From JANXQG01 sp963824275 (GTDB taxonomy: Bacteria > Planctomycetota > Planctomycetia > Pirellulales > Thermoguttaceae): a stretch of 64,000 bases of DNA. Shown here piece after piece: positions 1 to 8,253 of the stretch. A program made the position numbers and the translations under genes. The stretch lies in contig CAWGOT010000003.1 in the NCBI GenBank assembly GCA_963824275.1, positions 2,480,001 through 2,544,000 on the forward strand, in the 5' to 3' direction. Position 1 is the stretch's first letter, and every line of letters begins with the position of its first letter. Under the pieces are notes generated by a model, which was not told where the DNA came from, did no database searches, and worked only from the letters and a program-made list of their open reading frames with translations.

Positions 1-2
1 AT

Positions 3-98
3 CGCGAATCGTTCGAGCTAATTAATGACCTCGGCCGCATCGTCAACCTCCGCGACAGGAAAAAGGCGGTCGAGCAGGTGCTTCTGCTCTCGTGGTGA
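3..98 (+). CDS. 3' end of an unknown protein (left copy)
   Basis: An open frame entering from the window edge encodes about 31 residues ending in ...RKKAVEQVLLLSW and TGA at 96-98. It is nearly identical to the last 31 residues of the frame that ends at 2789 (...RKKAVEQVVLLSG), so the two are copies of one gene end. Homology stops at the stop codons. I do not recognise the family; the fragment is short, charged in the middle and has no membrane segment. Its value is as the left flank of the ATPase/TOPRIM cassette. Whether the left copy is full length cannot be seen from this window. Confidence 0.55.
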   Translation, partial: RESFELINDLGRIVNLRDRKKAVEQVLLLSW

Positions 99-361
99 CG
101 AAGTCGATTTCATGGCCAGCGGCCTTCGGCGACCCCCGAGGGGTCCAAGCCATTAGCCCCGGCCGAGCGCAGCGCCGCCCGGGGTTCCGAATCGCGGGCA
201 GCATTGATCTCCAAGGGATCACAGCCATCCGGCCGGATTCCGCTTTGCCGTACTCCCGGGCTCCCGGGCAGGTTAGGCTTGCGTTACGGCCCGGCTGGGG
301 TAGAATTTAACGATCGGCTGGACATTCCGCCGCGCCCCATAGTCATCTCGATTGCCTGCCC

Positions 362-1873
362 ATGTTGATCCGGTTGAAGGTAAAGGGATTCAAAAATCTC
401 GCCGATATCGACATTCGCTTCGGGCCCTTTACGTGCATTGCGGGGGCCAACGGCGTCGGCAAGTCGAATCTGTTCGACGCGATTACTTTTTTGAGCGCGC
501 TGTCCAGCAAATCGCTCATGGAGTCGGCCCGGTCGGTCCGCGACGAGCAGCACCGTACGACGGACGTCCGCAGCCTCTTTCTGAAGGTTGGCGACAAGTA
601 CGTGGACGAGATGTCGTTCGAGGCCGAAATGCTGATCCCGGAAACTGGCCAGGACGACTTGGGGCAGACCGCAAGAGCATCGATTACCTTCCTGCAGTAC
701 GCCTTGACGTTGCGCTATCGCTACGATAACAACTCCCCCTCGGCGGAGAGACTGGAGGTAACGAAGGAGGAATTGCGTCATATCAACGTAAGCGATGCGC
801 ATCGGCAGCTCGCATTCCCACACAGCGCTAAATGGCGGCAGTCGGTCGTGCGGGGGCGACGCGTGGGAAGCCCATTCCTCTCCACGGCGGGCGAGGGCAA
901 CGACCGCCGCATCAAGCTTCACCAGGACGGGCGGAGCGGCAAGCCGCGCGAACTGCTGGCTGCACAGTTGCCGCGCACGGTGCTCTCCAGCACGAACGCC
1001 TTGGAGAGTCCCACGGCCCTGCTCGCGCGGCGCGAGATGCAGGCCTGGCGGCTCCTGCAATTGGAGCCCTCAGCCTTGCGGAAAGCCGATCCGTTCAGCG
1101 CTCCGGCGCATGTAGGAGTTGACGGGTCGTTCCTGGCGTCGACGCTCCACCATCTTGCCCAGCGCGAGTCGGGAAATGGGAATGGGGCTTCCTTGTCGGG
1201 TTCTGTGGGTTCCGTTTACGCGCGAGTCGCCAACCAGCTTTTCGGTCTGGTTGACGACGTGCGTCTTGTGGGCGTCGACGTGGATCATAAGCGAGAACTT
1301 CTCACGCTCCAGGTAACAGACCGCAACGGCAATGTTCACGCGGCGCGTGCGCTATCGGACGGGACCCTGCGGTTCCTGGCATTGGCCATTCTCGAGATGG
1401 ACCCCGAGGCACCGGGCCTCTTGTGCTTTGAAGAGCCCGAAAACGGCATTCACCCGCAGCGAATTGCCGCCATGCTGCGATTGCTTAAGGGGCTTTGCGT
1501 GGATACCGATGACCCGATAGGTCCGGATAATCCCTTGCGACAAGTCATCATTAATACTCATTCGCCGACGGTCGTCGGCGCCGTCGCCGATGAAGATCTT
1601 CTGGTTGCCGAGGGAAGGCAGATGGCCGATTCCAAAGGGGCGGGCCGAGCGGTGGCATTTTCCTGGCTTTCCGACACTTGGCGACAGAAGTCATCGCCGG
1701 AAATGGCAACCGTGGCGCGCGGCGTGCTGGGACCGTATTTGAATCCGCTGGCGTTTGCCGGGGACGAGGAGGATTCCGATAACAGCGTGGAGCTTGGGAA
1801 AGCCATTCGCCCTCAACGAGTGAAAGACCGGCCAGACTTGCAGATTCTCTTGCCGTTTGCACACGACTCATGA
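362..1873 (+). CDS. AAA-family (RecF/OLD/ABC-type) ATPase, likely conflict-system ATPase
   Basis: A 503-residue cytoplasmic ATPase. The N-terminus (LKVKGFKNL, then FTCIAGANGVGKSNLFDAI at about residues 21-40) is the SMC/RecF-type start with a Walker A box. The C-terminal half has the ABC signature-like ALSDGTLRFLALAIL, the Walker B stretch LLCFEEPENGIHP (about 352-364) and the switch-like IINTHSPTVV (about 395). This is the AAA_21/COG4637-type layout. The stop overlaps the ATG of the next gene by 4 nt (ATGA at 1870-1873), so the two are translationally coupled. Known systems that pair such an ATPase with a TOPRIM protein (OLD/Gabija, PARIS, AbiL) are anti-phage; that role is inferred here. 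The first strong start is ATG 362; the preceding frame shows no coding signal. Confidence 0.88.
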   Translation: MLIRLKVKGFKNLADIDIRFGPFTCIAGANGVGKSNLFDAITFLSALSSKSLMESARSVRDEQHRTTDVRSLFLKVGDKYVDEMSFEAEMLIPETGQDDLGQTARASITFLQYALTLRYRYDNNSPSAERLEVTKEELRHINVSDAHRQLAFPHSAKWRQSVVRGRRVGSPFLSTAGEGNDRRIKLHQDGRSGKPRELLAAQLPRTVLSSTNALESPTALLARREMQAWRLLQLEPSALRKADPFSAPAHVGVDGSFLASTLHHLAQRESGNGNGASLSGSVGSVYARVANQLFGLVDDVRLVGVDVDHKRELLTLQVTDRNGNVHAARALSDGTLRFLALAILEMDPEAPGLLCFEEPENGIHPQRIAAMLRLLKGLCVDTDDPIGPDNPLRQVIINTHSPTVVGAVADEDLLVAEGRQMADSKGAGRAVAFSWLSDTWRQKSSPEMATVARGVLGPYLNPLAFAGDEEDSDNSVELGKAIRPQRVKDRPDLQILLPFAHDS

Positions 1874-2499
1874 GTTCCCGGCGTTTGACTCTCGTGACCG
1901 ATGGGCCGTTCGACCGCGTGCTTCTGCGGCACGTTTCCTGGCTAATGCGACGGATCTTGCCCGAGACGACGGTTTTCGAGATGCAATGGGCCGATTTTCG
2001 TGCCTTGCCAGTTGCTCCGAAAGGTCTCGCGGAGAAGATACGTCGAGCGGTTGAACTATTTCCCTGCGACCTCTTGATCGTGCACCGCGACTCAGAGACT
2101 TCCACGCCGGACGCTCGTTTCGAGGAGGTTGACCAGGCCTTGCTTGCAGCGGGCCGCCAGGTTGCCGCAATTGGAGTCGTCCCTGTGCGCATGACCGAAG
2201 CATGGCTGCTATTCGATCAGCAGGCGATTCGCCGTGCGGCGGGGAATCCAAACGGGATCGCTCCTCTTCCGAGCCCCGCGACCCGGTGGGACGAACTTCC
2301 GGATCCAAAACATGTCCTTCATGAGGCACTGCGGGCGGCAAGCGGACTTTCAGGCCGGCGGTTGAAGAAGTTCTCGGTTTCCGCAGCCGCTCATTCGGTT
2401 GCGGAGTATATTCAGGATTTCTCGCCTCTCTTAGACGTTCGGGCGTTCGCGCGGTTCGAGGCCGATCTTGAGAAAGTACTCCGCGATTTGGACTGGTAA
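1870..2499 (+). CDS. TOPRIM-like protein of the DUF4276 type, partner of the ATPase
   Basis: A 209-residue protein coupled by a 4-nt overlap to the upstream ATPase. It opens with LTLVTDGPFDRVLLRHV, where the acidic residue and following Asp resemble the ExxxD start of a TOPRIM fold. Further on is LLIVHRDSETS (about 72-82), matching the DxD-like strand, and VVPVRMTEAWLLFD (about 111-124), a conserved stretch in DUF4276 proteins. No membrane segment. DUF4276 proteins sit beside AAA ATPases in many genomes and are regarded as TOPRIM-type nuclease-like effectors; I infer a nuclease effector activated with the ATPase. The family name is from recall of motifs, not from a search. After the stop the sequence immediately enters the right copy of the flanking gene. 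Confidence 0.75.
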   Translation: MSSRRLTLVTDGPFDRVLLRHVSWLMRRILPETTVFEMQWADFRALPVAPKGLAEKIRRAVELFPCDLLIVHRDSETSTPDARFEEVDQALLAAGRQVAAIGVVPVRMTEAWLLFDQQAIRRAAGNPNGIAPLPSPATRWDELPDPKHVLHEALRAASGLSGRRLKKFSVSAAAHSVAEYIQDFSPLLDVRAFARFEADLEKVLRDLDW

Positions 2500-2501
2500 T
2501 T

Positions 2502-2789
2502 CACCCGCGATTCGCCGTCGATGCGCGGCTGGCGCCAAGGGCCGTGTTCCAGCGGGTCGTCCTCACGCGGCAGTCGAGCGTCTGCACGGCGGCCTTCATG
2601 TTCGAATACATGGTCAACGAGAACCACATGCCGAAAGAGCATTGCGCTGCCCTGGTATACGCCAGCGCCGACCAACTCCGCCAGCGGGAGTGTCGCGAAT
2701 CCTTCGAGCTAATGAACGACCTCGGACCGGTCGTCAATCTCCGCGACAGGAAAAAGGCGGTCGAGCAGGTAGTTCTCCTCTCGGGCTGA
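2502..2789 (+). pseudogene. Unknown protein, 5'-truncated (right copy of flanking gene)
   Basis: An open, well-composed frame starts directly after the stop of the DUF4276-type gene without a convincing start codon. The inner ATG at 2544 gives 81 residues including FMFEYMVNENHMPKEH, and the frame ends RKKAVEQVVLLSG. The last 31 residues match the fragment at 3-98. The upstream part probably lost its 5' end when the ATPase/TOPRIM pair was inserted, or this is a short intact gene starting at 2544. No family recognised. Confidence 0.45.
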
Positions 2790-3133
2790 AATTGTCGCTT
2801 GCGGCGCTCCGCCGCGTCCCAACCGCAAAGCGGTTCGCCTCGCTGGATGAAGAAATCGAGTCAATCGTCGTGCCCCATTTGGCCGGCAACGGCGTTCCTG
2901 ATTCAGGGCGAGCCGGTCCGTGTGGCTCCGCGCGAGCAACGGCGAAAAGCAAGCGGCCCGACCTCGCGGCCATTTGCGATTTAACCCATTCGGGTTATGT
3001 ATTTTCCCCCGATCGTGGCGATTGACCAGACTCACAGGAGCAATCATAATCAGTGCGTGTATAATTCTCGGAGATATTATTGAAAACGGCCGACCTCGTA
3101 AGGTGTTGCACTGCCGCAAACGGAAGCTCAAAG
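2790..3133. other. Intergenic region, nothing recognised
   Basis: About 340 bases between the repeat copy and the next gene. No coding frame with convincing composition, hairpin or repeat was seen. The last bases (GGAAG around 3122) are a plausible ribosome-binding site for the ATG at 3134. Confidence 0.4.
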
Positions 3134-3728
3134 ATGAATCGTAACGAACTTTCAGAACACGATACCGCCTCAGAATCTCCACTCGAGGCAGCGGCAAAGC
3201 GTGCCGCCGCGCTTCAACGAATGATCGGTGAACTGCTGGTTTTTTCCGGCGACGACCGTCGAATGTTGCTTGACACGCTGGCGACGTTCTTTGGTTTCAG
3301 CCTACCAATGAACGAGCGTGCAACGCAGAATGCCGTTCCTGCGCATCCGTTGCTTTCCAGCAGCAGACCTTTCCAGTTTTCTGAGGAGTCTGACATGCCG
3401 TCGCCAAAGGCTTTTATCGTGAGCAAGTCGCCCAAGACGGACGTTCGAGCGAGTGGCATGCCTCGCATACTACCTTGCGCATTACGGGGGAATTCCGCAT
3501 TTCAAGACGAAGAATATCACGGCTCTAAACATTGAATCCGCCCACACTCGATTTTCCAACCCGACGAACGCGGTGGAGAACGCTACGAAAATCGGCTATG
3601 TCGTCCCATCGATCAAAGGATCAAAGCAGATTAGCGCGACAGGGCCAGCGGGAGGTTCGGCTTGTAGTAGAGCACATGGTCGGCCCGCTTGGCCTTGCCG
3701 CGGGTCACGAGCTTGCCACGGACGATGA
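3134..3728 (+). pseudogene. Conserved hypothetical protein, frameshifted and with a chimeric 3' end
   Basis: Translation from ATG 3134 (MNRNELSEHD, GGAAG upstream) runs to SKSPKTDV. It then needs removal of one base near 3442 to continue as ERVACLAYYLAHYGGIPHF, KTKNITALN and FSNPTNAVENATKIGYVV. That second half matches a family I recall by the pattern 'R-V-A-x-L-A-Y-Y-L ... H-F-K-T-x-D-I ... N-A-T-K-x-G-Y'. The frame stays open to 3728, but from about 3636 the DNA is the reverse strand of an HsdR fragment, so the tail after ISATG is not native. The family's usual ending is missing. Function unknown; such proteins are often in accessory regions. Confidence 0.6.
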
Positions 3729-3861
3729 TGCGGCCCTTGGTGAACGAGACCTCTTCGCGGATCTGCGTCATGGAGTCCCAGCCGGCTTGAACGACGGCGG
3801 GAGTGATGAACTTGGTGCAGATATCGCGTTCGCTGAGCGATTTTTTATCGATGGAGTTCAC
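3631..3861 (-). pseudogene. hsdR: N-terminal fragment of type I restriction enzyme R subunit (HsdR)
   Basis: Reading the reverse strand from GTG at 3861-3859 gives VNSIDKKSLSERDICTKF, then GWDSMTQIREEVSFTKGR and VRGKLVTRGKAKRADHVLYY. This is the N-terminal nuclease region of EcoEI-type HsdR proteins, which are normally 800 residues or more. The frame stops at 3631 after YKPNLPLALSR, just where intact proteins continue into the catalytic E-A-K. Only about 75 residues remain, so it cannot be active. No hsdS or hsdM is next to it. Its truncated end abuts the truncated end of the convergent gene at about 3636, marking a rearrangement or assembly join. Confidence 0.8.
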
Positions 3862-4025
3862 GATGCGCGCCGCTTCGTGTGAATACCCAGCAAAGGTGCA
3901 GTATAACTGCGGAGCAGCGGTTTGCCAAGGTCCGGGCAACGACTTTGCGGTGCTGCGTACGGCCATTGTCGTCCGTGGGGCCGCACCATGCCCGCCTGCA
4001 CCGCCCAAGGTGTCCCAGAGCGGAA

Positions 4026-4745
4026 TTAGGATGAGGGCGGAATCGGAGATATGGTTTCCCCCCAACGAGATTTTTCCAGTTTTGCGAGTCTCGCAAGCTG
4101 CCCGTATGCCACGAGGAGAACGCCAACCGTGGCGAGCACCTTACTGAGGCAGATAATCGCAGACGAAAATAGACTTGGCGGGTGCGTGAAGATCGGGCCT
4201 GGTTCCGTGATACTTGGCAGCCTGTGGTCCGCCCTCGACTCCCAGTAGCGGTTTGACCATTCCCCACGAGCCTCACAATAGGAGTTTGCGTCATGCCAGT
4301 TCTGGCCAAAACCCGCGACGATGACTGAGACGGCCAACAACTCAACGACCCATACGGCAGTAAGTCGGGCCCGGAAGTTTCCTCGACAAGAGCGACTAAC
4401 TATCTGGCCGACCGCAACCGATAACGCACCGATAACCGCTCCATGGAACCAGCGTTCCCCCAACCAGAGATTCTGTAGAGGGCCATCGCTTATAGATGGA
4501 CAGCCATAAGACGCCAGCAGAGCCCCGCCCAGCGTCCCCATGATAAGAGAACCGAATCGCAGTGGTTGCCATTCCTCGACGACAGCGAGAACCACAACCC
4601 CCGCCAAGATAGCCACGGCATCGACGTAGCCAAGCATACGTGCCACGGAGAAAAAAGCCGCCGTGCCGCACGTAAGGCCAAACAGCGACCGCAGGCTGTA
4701 CTGATACCAGCGAAGTTCGGTTGGGGCGGATCCTGCTTGGCTCAT
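4026..4745 (-). CDS. Planctomycete membrane protein with YSLRSLF-type N-terminus
   Basis: About 239 residues from ATG 4745 (MSQAGSAPTELRWYQYSLRS); an in-frame ATG at 4757 is the alternative. The segment WYQYSLRSLFGLT directly before the first membrane helix is a recurrent planctomycete N-terminal pattern, seen again at 53259 and 61555 in this window. About five hydrophobic helices follow, with a soluble stretch rich in Trp, Tyr and Pro at about 150-190 and a last helix near 205-225. No enzyme motif. Probably an inner-membrane protein of unknown role. Confidence 0.7.
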   Translation of the reverse strand: MSQAGSAPTELRWYQYSLRSLFGLTCGTAAFFSVARMLGYVDAVAILAGVVVLAVVEEWQPLRFGSLIMGTLGGALLASYGCPSISDGPLQNLWLGERWFHGAVIGALSVAVGQIVSRSCRGNFRARLTAVWVVELLAVSVIVAGFGQNWHDANSYCEARGEWSNRYWESRADHRLPSITEPGPIFTHPPSLFSSAIICLSKVLATVGVLLVAYGQLARLAKLEKSRWGETISPIPPSS

Positions 4746-4807
4746 GGCAAGTCTCATTTTACCGCACGCCGGGAGGCAATTCCATAGCGGCTTCGACTTT
4801 CAGACTT

Positions 4808-5200
4808 TCAGGCCCGAATAGCATCCACGATGTCTTCCAGTGTCTTCGTGATGTCGATTTCGATCGACTGAGTAATCTCGCCCACCTTGCACTCGGCCAA
4901 ACGGTCGGCAACCTGTCGCGCGTCCTCGCCAACCGCCCCCAGCGCTTCGATAAGGCCGACCGAGGCTCCGTCCTCGCGGAGCACCGGGATCCACTTGTCA
5001 GCCTCGGCCACGATGTTGCGCTCCTTTTCGGCCAATAGCGTAGCGGCGGTTTTCAGGACCTGACCGCGCTGCTCCGCCGCCAGGCGGTCGAGCCGCACGG
5101 TGCCTTCATAGACCTCCCGCTGAATTTCCAACGCTCGGCGAAGGGATGCCGACAACGTCGTGGAAGTTCGAGGCGAGGATTGGGAGGAGTTCTCTTGCAT
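4808..5200 (-). CDS. Hypothetical protein, coiled-coil-like
   Basis: About 130 residues if started at ATG 5200 (MQENSSQSSP); the open frame extends to 5251. It is mostly helical and charged, with IQREVYEGTVRLDRLAAEQR, ATLLAEKERNIVAEADK and KVGEITQSIEIDITKTLEDI. I recall the pattern 'VY-G-T-x-R-L-D ... E-x-x-I-V-x-E-A-x-K ... T-x-x-I-E-x-D-I' from planctomycete proteins that carry further C-terminal parts, so this may be a short member. It lies convergent to nothing and 60 bases below the membrane-protein gene on the same strand. Function unknown. Confidence 0.55.
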   Translation of the reverse strand: MQENSSQSSPRTSTTLSASLRRALEIQREVYEGTVRLDRLAAEQRGQVLKTAATLLAEKERNIVAEADKWIPVLREDGASVGLIEALGAVGEDARQVADRLAECKVGEITQSIEIDITKTLEDIVDAIRA

Positions 5201-5684
5201 GCTGACTGCCGCACAACCGGAGCAACTCGGCAGCGTTATTGACGCATACACAGAGCAACGCGTACGGCAGCAATTGCGACCGAGCCAGCCGCGACGGCCG
5301 CGGGCGCCCGGGCGCCTGCCAGTTCAGGCCGGCTGAAAAAACAGGCGACAAGCACGCCGGACACCAGGATCTGACGAAAATACCGCCGAAACATGATCTT
5401 CTGTAACTGTTTAGCCGTATGTATGGATAATTACCGGTATTCTCCGTTCTTTGACAATTCGCTTCTGCGGCGGGGCCCGCCGAGGCCCGCCGGCCACCCC
5501 ATCCAACGGCTACAGCCATGCCATACTACGTGGTTAGCCCGAACTCGAAAATCCCCCATCATTTGTTGTAGCGAGGGATTTTCTTAAATGATTTCGAACA
5601 AAGGTCTTAGGACGCGATTCGTGTCGGAGAGCCGCAAGGCCGGGCGAGTTCGGGCAAAAGCCACCCACCGGTGGCACACCCGCA
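5201..5684. other. Intergenic region upstream of hypothetical gene / downstream of esterase
   Basis: About 480 bases with no convincing gene. A locally AT-richer stretch around 5395-5450 could hold the promoter of the gene starting at 5200 on the reverse strand. A GC-rich end (5460-5500) shows no clear hairpin. No repeat family seen. Confidence 0.35.
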
Positions 5685-6683
5685 CTACTTTCCAGCGGCT
5701 GCGTCCGCTGGCCGGGGCGGGGGCGGGACGGTCGGGACCAGCAGCGTACGGTTGCTGGCGTCGGCCGGATTGTCGTTCCGCGGGTAGTCGCGCCACAGCC
5801 AGCGCAACATCTCGGGCATGATCGCGCCGCCGTGCTTGTTGCTGTGCGTGCCGATGCCCCAAGTGTAGTTCACGTCGTAGCCCTTCTCCGTCAGGGCCGC
5901 CACCATCTTGATGTTCTGGGCGTGCCAGTCCCGCGTGGCGTCGTAGGCGCCGCCGCGGCCGCGGTTGTCGTTCAGTCCGTCCTGGAGGAAGATGCGGATC
6001 GGCTTCCGCTCGGCCTGGCGGATCAGGTCGGGATAGACGTGCCCGCCGCGGATGTTCGTGAAGCTGCCGATGGTGGTGATGACCTTGCCGAACTGGTCCG
6101 GCCGATGCCAGGCGACGGTGAAGGCCGCGATCGCGCCGGAACTGGCCCCCGCCAGCCCTCGGCAGGCCGGATCGTCCGAAAGGTTGTAGCTCTTCTTCAA
6201 CTCCGGCATCAACTCGTCGAGGATGACGTGCGTGTAACGATCGTCGAGCGAGTTGTATTCTTCCGGCCGGTTGCTGTTGGCGTCCCAATTGGTGGCGCTG
6301 AAGTCGGGCTGGCCGGGCCGATGCCCTGGATTGATGAAAACGGCGATCGTGACCGGTATTTCGCGGCGATAGATCAGGTTGTCGAAGACGTTGGGAATGC
6401 GGTATTCGCCGTTGGGCGCGGCAAAGGCATGGCCGTCCTGAAAGATCATCAGGCAGGCCGGTTTCGCGGGATTGTATTGCGCCGGAACGTAGACCGTGTA
6501 CATGTGCGAAGTGCCCGGATAGGCCTTGCTCTCGAGCGTCTTCGGTTCCGTGACCTGCCCCTTGGGCACGCCCTCATGCGGTTGAGAGTCGGGTCCGAGA
6601 ATGTAGAGGTCGTCGGTGGGCGCGGCAACGGCGCTGGCCGCGGCCAGAAGCACGGCCAGCGCGCAAATGGAGGAGCATTTCAT
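5685..6683 (-). CDS. Secreted alpha/beta-hydrolase, esterase family
   Basis: 332 residues from ATG 6683 (MKCSSICALAVLLAAASAVA), which gives a proper signal peptide; an in-frame ATG at 6722 would bury it. The mature part has YTVYVPAQYNPAKPACLMIF (strand followed by substrate-pocket region), the nucleophile elbow GLAGASSGAIAAF at about residues 175-187 (GxSxG with Ser), and a late conserved Asp/His region (QDGLNDNRG near 230; GTHSNKHGG near 275). This matches PF00756-type putative esterases (enterochelin-esterase/feruloyl-esterase-like) that cleave carboxyl esters outside the cytoplasm. Substrate cannot be told. The gene is last in a run of reverse-strand genes with the DUF1552 gene 160 bases upstream, separated by a repeat hairpin block. 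Confidence 0.85.
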   Translation of the reverse strand: MKCSSICALAVLLAAASAVAAPTDDLYILGPDSQPHEGVPKGQVTEPKTLESKAYPGTSHMYTVYVPAQYNPAKPACLMIFQDGHAFAAPNGEYRIPNVFDNLIYRREIPVTIAVFINPGHRPGQPDFSATNWDANSNRPEEYNSLDDRYTHVILDELMPELKKSYNLSDDPACRGLAGASSGAIAAFTVAWHRPDQFGKVITTIGSFTNIRGGHVYPDLIRQAERKPIRIFLQDGLNDNRGRGGAYDATRDWHAQNIKMVAALTEKGYDVNYTWGIGTHSNKHGGAIMPEMLRWLWRDYPRNDNPADASNRTLLVPTVPPPPRPADAAAGK

Positions 6684-6736
6684 GGGAGTTGTCTTTTGGG
6701 AAGGAAGATGTAGCGTGGTCAACGCGCGTCACCGTA

Positions 6737-6820
6737 GGACGGATTGGCAATCCGTCCTGGAAAACGCGACGGATTGGCAATCCGTCCTGGAAAACGCGAC
6801 GGATTGGCAATCCGTCCTAC
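6737..6820. repeat. Tandem 30-bp palindromic repeat, three copies
   Basis: Three units of 30 bases begin at about 6738, 6768 and 6798. Each contains the palindrome GACGGATTGGCAATCCGTC, and the linkers read CTGGAAAACGC. The block is bounded by GTAGG and CCTAC. It lies between the esterase and DUF1552 genes, so it would form up to three stem-loops in a read-through transcript. No spacer diversity, so not a CRISPR array. Confidence 0.85.
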
Positions 6821-6846
6821 TGCCAACTGCACGAGTCACCAGCGAC

Positions 6847-8253
6847 CTAGAGGTTCTGGAGTCGTCCGGTGGAGTCGCCGAGACTGGGCACGTTCTTGGC
6901 GCCCATGCGGTCGATCAAGCTCAGGTACAGGTTGGTCATCGGCGCGGGCGAGTGCTTGACGTAGCGGCCGGGCGTGAGCGTGCCCCCGCCGGCGCCGGCG
7001 AGGATGATCGGCAGGTTGTCGTGCGTGTGGCGATTGCCGTCGTTGTGGCCGCTGCCGTAGACGATCATCGAGTTGTGCAAGAGCGAATTGCCGTCGACGT
7101 CCTTGGTGTTCTCCATCTTGGCGAGGAAGTAGGTGAGTTGTTCGACGTACCAATGGTCGATCTTGGCGACCTTCTTCATCGTCTCCGGATCGTTGCGGTG
7201 GTGCGAGAGGGAGTGGTGGCCCTCGTTGATGCCGATTTCGCGGAAGTCGCGATTGCTGCCGTCGCCGTTGAGCATGAAGGTGGCGATCCGCGTGCTGTCG
7301 GTCTGGAAGGCCAGGTGCAGCATGTCGTACATCAGGCGGACGTACTGGCTGAAGACCCTGGGAATGCCGGGGGGCGGTTCGTCGGCGTCGGGCGACGGCA
7401 CGCCCTGCCGCGTCTGTTCGCCGCGCTCGATCCGCTGCTCGATGTCGCGGACGCTGGTGAAGTATTCGTCGAGCTTGTCGCGGTCGCGGCCGGAAACCTC
7501 CTTCGACAGGGCCAGCGAATCGTTCTGCACGAAATCGAGAATCGAGCGCTGCTGCTCCTTGCGGAGCGCGAGGTTCTGCTTCCGCTGGCTGGGCGTGCCG
7601 GCGCCGAAGAGCCGCTCGAAGAGCTGCCGCGGATTGATCTCGGGCGTGACCGGCGTGGTGGGCGAGCTCCAAGCAAAGTTGTGCTGATAGACGCAGGAGT
7701 AGCCCGTGTCGCAGGCGCCGAAGTTCCGAATGCTGTCGCAGGAGAGTTCCAGCGAACGGAAGGGAGCGATCAAGCCGACCTGCTTGGCCATCACCTGGTC
7801 GACGGAAATGCCGGCGTGGAAATCCTTGCCGCCCGTCTTCTTGATCCGCACGCCGGTGAGGAAGGTGCCGGTGGCGCGGGCATGGTCGCCGCCGCCGTCC
7901 GGACCGCCCACGGCCGAGAGATCGGTCAGCCCGCCGAGGACCTGGATCTTGTCCTTGAGATCGGCCAAGGGGGCCAAGGTCTCGCTCAACGGGTAGTCCT
8001 TTCCTTCCTTGGCCGGCCGCCAACTGGCCGGGATCGCGCCGTTGGGGAAATAGATGAACGCGGCGCGGAGCGGGGCGCCGCTGGGGGTGGTCGCCATCAG
8101 GGTCTCGCCCGACTGGACGGCGCCGGCCAGCAGGCGGCGCGGCACGAAGGTCTCCAGGGCGGGCAGCGCCAGGCAGACGCCCACACTGCGCAAAAAGCGG
8201 CGGCGGCTCGATGTCTTCAAACGGGCGGGAAGATTCGACTCGTTGGGATTCAC
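6847..8253 (-). CDS. DUF1552 family protein, twin-arginine-type signal
   Basis: 468 residues from GTG 8253. The start is fixed by a 4-nt overlap (GTGA, 8250-8253) with the stop of the upstream cytochrome-type gene. The N-terminus has SSRRRFLRSVGVCLALPALE, a twin-arginine-like export signal. The body carries the DUF1552 pattern: FIYFPNGAIPASWRP, KIQVLGGL, DGGGDHARATGTFLTG, SVDQVMAKQVG, MYDMLHLAFQTDSTRIATFM and, near the end, IVYGSGHNDGNRHTHDNLPI. DUF1552 proteins are almost confined to planctomycetes and relatives and are nearly always beside the DUF1592-type cytochrome protein, as here; the exact function is unknown. The long forward-strand open frame opposite it is a shadow. Confidence 0.95.
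   Translation of the reverse strand: MNPNESNLPARLKTSSRRRFLRSVGVCLALPALETFVPRRLLAGAVQSGETLMATTPSGAPLRAAFIYFPNGAIPASWRPAKEGKDYPLSETLAPLADLKDKIQVLGGLTDLSAVGGPDGGGDHARATGTFLTGVRIKKTGGKDFHAGISVDQVMAKQVGLIAPFRSLELSCDSIRNFGACDTGYSCVYQHNFAWSSPTTPVTPEINPRQLFERLFGAGTPSQRKQNLALRKEQQRSILDFVQNDSLALSKEVSGRDRDKLDEYFTSVRDIEQRIERGEQTRQGVPSPDADEPPPGIPRVFSQYVRLMYDMLHLAFQTDSTRIATFMLNGDGSNRDFREIGINEGHHSLSHHRNDPETMKKVAKIDHWYVEQLTYFLAKMENTKDVDGNSLLHNSMIVYGSGHNDGNRHTHDNLPIILAGAGGGTLTPGRYVKHSPAPMTNLYLSLIDRMGAKNVPSLGDSTGRLQNL

Noticed and set aside
6737..6820. Possible CRISPR array (30-bp repeats)
   Set aside because: Units are contiguous with no unique spacers, and no cas gene is present. The same applies to 12075-12155 and 58298-58391.
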